Assembly: GCA_963281155.1 (NCBI GenBank)
Contig: CAUJLY010000006.1
Span: forward strand, 9,982,001 to 10,046,000
From: Rhabditophanes sp. KR3021
Taxonomy: Eukaryota > Nematoda > Chromadorea > Rhabditida > Alloionematidae
Length of the DNA stretch: 64,000 nucleotides
Direction of reading: 5' to 3'
Both the position numbers and the translations under genes were made by a program. This document shows positions 58,508-64,000 of the stretch, one piece after another; the stretch's first letter is position 1; each line of letters opens with the position of its first letter. The notes beneath the pieces are model-generated. The model searched no databases. It was not told the origin of the DNA and was given only the letters and a program-made list of their open reading frames with translations.

Positions 58508-60745
58508 TTATACAAGTTGAAACAATTTGGGACAATTAATAGTGTACATAAAAGTTCTAAAATAAAGTTCTGAAATAAATGTAGAATTAAAGAGTGGGTA
58601 AAAGATACTTCAGAAACAATTAAACACCATTTAATGGGTTAAACTTAAACGGCATAAGCTTAACAAACAGTATGGCGTATATAACAAGTTTGTGTTTATA
58701 CAAATAAGAGTATTATAGAGAATATCAAAATAATAAACGCTGCCAGCATAGAAAGTTTCTAAAATAAAGTAAAAAGTTTTGCTCAAGGTCAGTAGCTATT
58801 GAAAAATTGAATTCACTACATACAAATAAGATAGTGGTTTGAAAAGTTTAAAAGTTTTGATTACGGCCTCCTCCGTGTAAGGTCAAAAGAAAAAGCTTAA
58901 CCATTGAGGTATTTAGAGCCAAAAATCAAACGGAACTTTTAGTATACGAACTGATCATCATCGTTCGCCTGTTCATTATGATTCTGAGTTACTGAAAGAA
59001 GGTATAAGAAATAATCAAATGGTATATGTTTGGACGCGCGCGCCCTGATTAAGAATCGGTCATCACCACAAGATAATCCGGAGGTAAACAGGAAAGAGTT
59101 TAAGAATTTAGAAAATTAACTAGACACGATTATATTATTTTCTTGTTCATTATCAAAGAACCTTCTTACAACATATAATAAATATCTAAATATATACATA
59201 TCTTAATGCTACTACAAAAGAAGCTAGTTGTGCTGTTTCATCACGTAATATACAAATCTTTAAAATAAGAAGCCTTACCCCATCCAAGTAGCTTTAAATT
59301 AACTAATTAAGGTATAATAAGCCTTTATCACCAGAAAACACTATGAATTTTAATATATTTGTTTAGGTACAGTTAAATTACAAAGGAATAATGTTTGTAC
59401 AGATGGACTTCTCCTCAATAAATAGATACTATCAAATTAGTAGTCAAAAAAGACCAATTAAATTAACAAAAAGTGCGTATAGTGTATAAGTGATTATGAA
59501 CGGTGTAAAAGATATTTGATTATTTGGTGTATTAATAGTTAAGAGGGAAATAATTGACAAAATTCTTTCATTAAATGCTTTTGTTCATTAAATCTTTTGA
59601 ACATAGTTATAATAACTTTTTTGATTTATCATTAAAGTTGTGAAGAGGATCTTCAAGTCATACAAAGCCATCCTTCACCATACATCGCACACTAAACTGC
59701 ATTTAATAAAACTTCTTTTAATGATAATTTGGCGATATAGATAGAGATAGTCATAAAAGTTCTTGAATTAAACTTTAATATATTTATGCTCTCATGAAAT
59801 ATGGGCACACATAAGTTGTTTTATTGTATAAATAAATTGGACTGAATTTGAATGTATCGCCATAGCTTTTAAAAATAAAACAATTCTCCACTCATGGTAA
59901 TGAAAAATCGAAAGAAACAAAAGAAGAAATTCCTAAACAATAGTCCTATTAATATAGTAACTACAAAGATGCTATCAATGAAAAGTTATACTACCAATAC
60001 TTTGTAAATTTAAACTTTCTTTTTTTGTTACTTTGACCACATGAAGCTTAAAAATTAAGTTTGTTTGTTGATGGTCAATGAAGCATGTTTATTAGCTTTA
60101 GACTGCTAATAAACAACCAATTCAAAGAGAGCTACTCTTTTGTTAGACTTTGATGTGTTTTAAATCACAGTTTATACAAGAAATAATTCTTTCACTGTCA
60201 AGTCTTTTATACTCTTCTTATTGTTTGTTGAAAAGGACTTTTTAATGTTACCGTCTCAAAATACATAATATTTGATCCCTCAAATAGTGAATTATTTAGA
60301 TAAAAAACAATTTAACAATTGGATGATATGTGGTTGGGTGCATTGTTTTTAATGCAATCTTTACTTTTTAAAAACGATTATGTTCCAAAAACAAAAAGCT
60401 GTTGAAATGATGTATGTTTTAAAGTTTAAAACCAAACGAAAATTAAATAGTTTATAACAAACATTAATAAAGTTTTTATCAAAAAATATCAAAAAGTAAT
60501 CATCTAAGTTATAAAGATGAAGAAGTATTACAAAAATTAAAGAAAATATTATTAAACAATCAAATCAAGGGGAAGATATGTCAAAAAAAGATTTGTATAT
60601 TAGATATATTGAACCTGGAAGAAACAAAAGGCTAAATTAGGATACAAACTATATATTATTAAACATACCCGTTGCAAATTATTGCTTGGCATGGTCAGAT
60701 TAGAAAGAATATTATTGGTTTATGCTTATTATTTTGATGAAGGGC
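58508..60745. other. Intergenic region, no supported gene
   Basis: 2.2 kb upstream of the cadherin. AT-rich with no convincing frame. A short alternating run, GGACGCGCGCGCCCTG (59033-59048), stands out for its CG content in this AT-rich DNA. Confidence 0.5.
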
Positions 60746-61278
60746 CTATTTGTAATCATTTTGAGAATCCTCATCTTCTGTGGAAGGAACTGTCTTCTTT
60801 GGACGCTTTTGATTTCTTGGACCTGCCTTCTTCTTATGAATGATTGGGGTCATTACAGGAGTTAAGGATGCTCTTCTACGAAGCTGGTATCCGGCAATGT
60901 CCTCAATATTTGAGGCTTTGGCAAACCAATAGCCTGGATCTTCTTCGGTTGTCTTGAGAAACTTTACTTCATTAATCATAAAACTTTAAACAAATTAAAA
61001 GAGAATAAATTTTAAACATACATGGGGGGACTCTTTTCTAAACGATGAGGTTTTGGCAAAACAGCTTCTCCCAAAGGACCTTCTTCCATATGAGTTTTTT
61101 CCAAAGGAGTTTCTTCCAAAAGACCTTCTTCCATAGCAACTTTTCCCAAAGGAGTTTCAGGCAACGGAACGTCTCCTAAAGGAACTTCTGTGTTGCCATT
61201 GTTGGGAATAACATCAGGCGGCTCAACAGGATCAGCACCAATATTGCCAGAAACGGAATTAGTGGGTAGAGTTTTCAT
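60746..61278 (-). CDS. Small Pro/Glu-rich and basic protein, unknown
   Basis: Proposed CDS on the minus strand: 61278-61022, 60983-60746; 164 aa. The first exon is low complexity with a degenerate repeat around (M)EEGxLxETPLxK (for example LLEETPLEKTHMEEGPLGE), rich in Pro, Glu and Leu. The second exon is more ordered (EVKFLKTTEEDPGYWFAKAS, AGYQLRRRASLTPV) and ends in a strongly basic stretch (HKKKAGPRNQKRPKK) and an acidic tail (TEDEDSQNDYK). No signal peptide or membrane helix; the basic run could be a nuclear localisation signal. The 38-bp intron (GTATGT donor, TTTAAAG acceptor) joins the frames in phase 2; the acceptor is weak, so the join is moderately sure. No family recognised. Confidence 0.5.
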
Positions 61279-62481
61279 AATAATGACTAGAAAAAGGTAG
61301 TAAAATATATTAGAAAATTAAACATTTCATTATGTCAAGCTCGTATAAAAATAGATTTTTAAGAAAACTTATTGAGGGCAAAGGTAAATGACGAGTGATA
61401 TAATTTTTGATTAGTTTGGAAGGGTCAAATATGATTAAAAAGCCATCAAAGGGAATCAAAAAGGCTTAAAAATGTTAAAAACAAAGAATTGAGTTTGAAC
61501 ATGCCTTAGACTGTTCTTCGATTGCAATCGTGTCGTGAATAAGATGAATACGGTAAATGTTCTTTCCCCTACAATCGTGCCGTGAGTAAGGTGAACATGG
61601 CAAGAAAACGATTTTCCAATCCAATTGCAGAAGTTCAAATAAGTTAACCAAGAGTATGTAATTATGTACTTCTTGAAATTTTGAATTGATCAAAGAATCA
61701 TTAACTGCAGTTAGACATCAATAATTGTGACTTTAGTGATTATGCAAAGTGCTATATTTTGGGTGATCTAACAATAAAAAAAGTATGATACGAGAAATAA
61801 AAACAACTGATTTAGACTCTCCAGGTACTAAGGGCTCACCCTAAAGCCTTAATAACAAAGAGACTAAAAATGATGGTAAACTTACATTTTCTTTACTTGT
61901 GGATCAGAAGGTTATCCTGACACAAGTGGTGAAAGAAACACGTAAATTAATAAGCGGAAAGAGGTTACTTGAAGTAAGTATAAAAAGGTGACATTTAACG
62001 AACATGACAATCAAAGATGTGTTAATGAATAAAATGAAGAGAAGTGTCACCAATCTTCTCCTGACGAGTAATCGCTTTAAGAGCTTGGTTGGTACCAAGT
62101 TAGCCCAGAGATAGTTTGTCTCTACTGAGGTTCACATTAAAGAGAATTTTATTTTGGATCATCTATTAAAAATATAAGCAAATTAGTTTTTATTTATCAA
62201 GAGTTCGTAAAGACCTTTTTGGTAAATTAAAAAACCATTTTCCTAGATCAAATAAGTTTAAAATATGTTATTCCGAATTCAATTTTACTACTATTGCAAA
62301 ACTCTGATTTATTTATGAGTTGCTCCCTGCTTATTTTAAAAACAAAATAAAAGTGAACAAATATACAGTTAACAAAATTTTTTTGTTATTAGTCCAAATA
62401 CATTTACTTGTTATTCCTTAAAGGAAATTGAAATTCATTGAGAGGAAAAAATACTAATGTACAATTATTTTCGTGCATGAT
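61279..62481. other. Intergenic region with several hairpins
   Basis: 1.2 kb. No coding exon supported; minus frames at 61456-61693 and 61904-62098 have no family resemblance. The stretch 61895-62123 contains four inverted repeats, described separately. Confidence 0.45.
61895..62123. repeat. Cluster of four inverted repeats
   Basis: Stems are ACTTGTG/CACAAGT (61895-61901 with 61921-61927, plus an inner TCAG/CTGA pair), GGTGACA/TGTCACC (61987-61993 with 62045-62051), CTTGGT/ACCAAG (62084-62099, 4-nt loop) and AGAGA/TCTCT (62107-62123). They could fold as a structured RNA, but each is short enough to arise by chance. Confidence 0.3.
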
Positions 62482-63763
62482 TCATTGATTATTAGTATTA
62501 TTTAAGGAAGAAGTACTCGTCTTAAATTTAGCAACAATTTCTTCGCATGATTTCGTTATTCTACGTCCATTACAAACAATCTTATCAATGAAAGATATCT
62601 TAGTCTGCCTTTGCTGAATTTGAAGGAGTATTTTTTTCCACAGGGCGTCAATGTTGACTGTCAACAGAGCCGACGTTTCAATAAATGAACATGTGTAAAT
62701 TTTGGAAAGAGTTTTTCCTTCTGCAATTTATCCATTATTAATTATTCCATACATAAATAACTTACCCATTTTGGTAACTTTCCGTTTTCTTTGCAAGTCA
62801 ATTTTATTGCCTACCAATATCATATGACTATTTCCATTATCTTTTACATTCTCGGAAAGTCTCGATAACGTTTGACTTGCTGTATTAAAAGAATCTTTGG
62901 AATCTATCGTGTAAATAACCAAATAAATTGTTAAATTATTTTGAAAGGGTGTACTTTCTAAGGCTGAGCCATTAATAACTTCTAATTCATGTGGTTTCAT
63001 GTTTAGCAAGAAGTGAATCTTTTTAGCCAGACAATCTGTTCTACTGTTTAACCCACAAAGATCAGGTGTTGAAGGCTCATCATTTGGATTAGCGTAGCTT
63101 ATTATTCTCGAGGAAATTGACTTCTTCCCAACTGAATAAGACCCATAAATTCGAAGAAGTGTTTTATTACAATCGTCAACAGAATCACCTTCACAACTTA
63201 GCCAAATTTCAGGGCACGTGGCTCGACGATTTCTTTTATCTTAACTCAAATATATAAATACGCACATTTAAAAAGAAACTTACCGTTTTTAACCTGCATG
63301 TTAACATCCATTATCTTACCACTTTTGGAAACATTAAAATTCTTTAAATTAATATGCTTAGGCTCTTGCATAGAACCTTTGCCAGACGTGGAGCTTTTAT
63401 TCATGTAAATACGACTTCCACCAAATTGAACTTTTCTCCTAGGTGTCATATTCTCCTCAACCATATCCTCAAAGTCATCCGGTACGTTGTGAATATAGTC
63501 TAAGTTGATGTGTTTCCTAAAATAAAGAAGACGATCGTCATTACAAATAAATAGTCTATATTTAGCCCATTGCTTTGTTTACTAAAAGTTTGTACTTCGA
63601 ATAAATCCTCCTGAAGCAATCAGTTACGCAAGAGGGAGTGAATGCATAAACTCTAGTACGATATTTGTTTAATCTTTTGCCGAACTACAAGTCTTGTTTA
63701 TTTACTTGACACAACATACCTATAAAGTTTTGCTGATAAAGGCCTAGGATGTGGGCTGAGCAT
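62482..63763 (-). CDS. RGK-like Ras-family small GTPase with degenerate nucleotide site
   Basis: Proposed CDS on the minus strand: 63763-63720, 63516-63284, 63239-62766, 62720-62482; 329 aa. RGK proteins (Rad/Gem/Rem) bind voltage-gated calcium-channel beta subunits and have long N-terminal extensions. Here about 115 residues (with RPRPLSAKL-like start) precede the G domain. G1 reads GSYSVGKKS (125-133): the invariant Ser/Thr after GK is Lys. The G3 region (LEVINGSALE) lacks DxxG, as RGK proteins also deviate there. G4 GNKIDL (N237, D240) and G5 ETSA (265-268) are intact, as are IYLVIYTIDSKDSF and a following helix. There is no CAAX box; the tail is short and Asn/Ser-rich. The frame stays open upstream of ATG 63763 to a TTATAG acceptor near 63786, so a further 5' exon outside or at the window edge is possible. 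Confidence 0.72.
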
Positions 63764-64000
63764 TCTGGGTGTAGTTTCCGCACTATAACAATCAAAATTT
63801 TATTAATACCTTTAATTGAAAGTAAATGTGTTAAGATCTGTTGAAGGCAGACAAAAATACTTTGATACACAATATTTAATTTTAGATGTTTATTTAAATA
63901 CTGCTTTTGTAACTCAAACACCTGCTCAAAAAGACTTGTTAATTATTGTTTTCCAAGAATAAAAAAGAGTGAAAGAATATTTGTAGTTATGATTTAATTA

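Noticed and set aside
59033..59048. CG-alternating run in the cadherin upstream region
   Set aside because: Conspicuous by composition only; no element or gene can be attached to it.
1..64000. tRNA, rRNA, spliced-leader RNA genes, CRISPR arrays and intact transposons
   Set aside because: I looked for tRNA B-box motifs, the conserved nematode leader, regularly spaced repeats and transposase or reverse-transcriptase domains and saw none. A covariance-model scan would be more sensitive.

Overview
The window reads as nuclear DNA of a nematode. It is AT-rich, with long gene-poor spacers. Introns are mostly 38-48 bp, with GTAAGT-like donors and TTTYAG-like acceptors. The gene content also fits a nematode: a serpentine chemoreceptor of the Sra/Srab type, two cysteine-rich ET-module secreted proteins, a divergent Cys-loop channel, a 4F2hc-type amino-acid-transporter heavy chain, and a CASPR/neurexin-IV-like adhesion protein. 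Several starts lie 1-4 nt after a 3' splice acceptor that has no visible 5' exon, as expected for spliced-leader trans-splicing. The short introns and several intronless long genes would suit a Tylenchina-type nematode, but that placement is a guess.

Layout. 1-7801 holds no supported gene. 7802-14066: SLC20-type phosphate transporter (+), PROPPIN/WIPI autophagy protein (-) and a divergent HSP70 (+); the last two are head-to-head over 660 bp. 17147-26676: CASPR-like adhesion protein, serpentine receptor and a small secreted protein, all +. 27092-31072: Cys-loop channel-like protein and 4F2hc-like protein, both -. 31073-38535 is nearly empty, with two doubtful small membrane ORFs. 38536-40053: a small myristoylated protein (+) and a fatty-acid-binding protein (-), tail-to-tail. 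About 41036-41359: a decayed ADAM10-like metalloprotease fragment (+). 42210-63763: seven minus-strand genes, namely a TMEM199/VMA12-like V-ATPase assembly factor, glucosidase II alpha, a very large ET-module/mucin-like precursor cut by many dibasic sites, a second ET-module protein, a cadherin, a small Pro/Glu-rich protein and an RGK-like small GTPase.

How the genes relate. Most are housekeeping, secretory or neuronal functions with no operon logic; spacings of hundreds of bases to several kilobases argue against operons. The clearest cluster is 47028-58507, where two ET-module genes sharing the same phase-1 intron position sit next to a cadherin. The most unusual object is the large ET-module precursor (47028-51896). 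It has a signal peptide, an ET module, Ser/Thr-rich and Asn-glycosylation-rich segments, a 27-bp minisatellite, and at least three related amphipathic modules bounded by RKKR-type sites. Its reading frame is broken by one missing base in an A-run, exactly at one such site.

All exon coordinates were read by eye from splice consensus, phase and family alignment; none was checked with transcripts or database searches.
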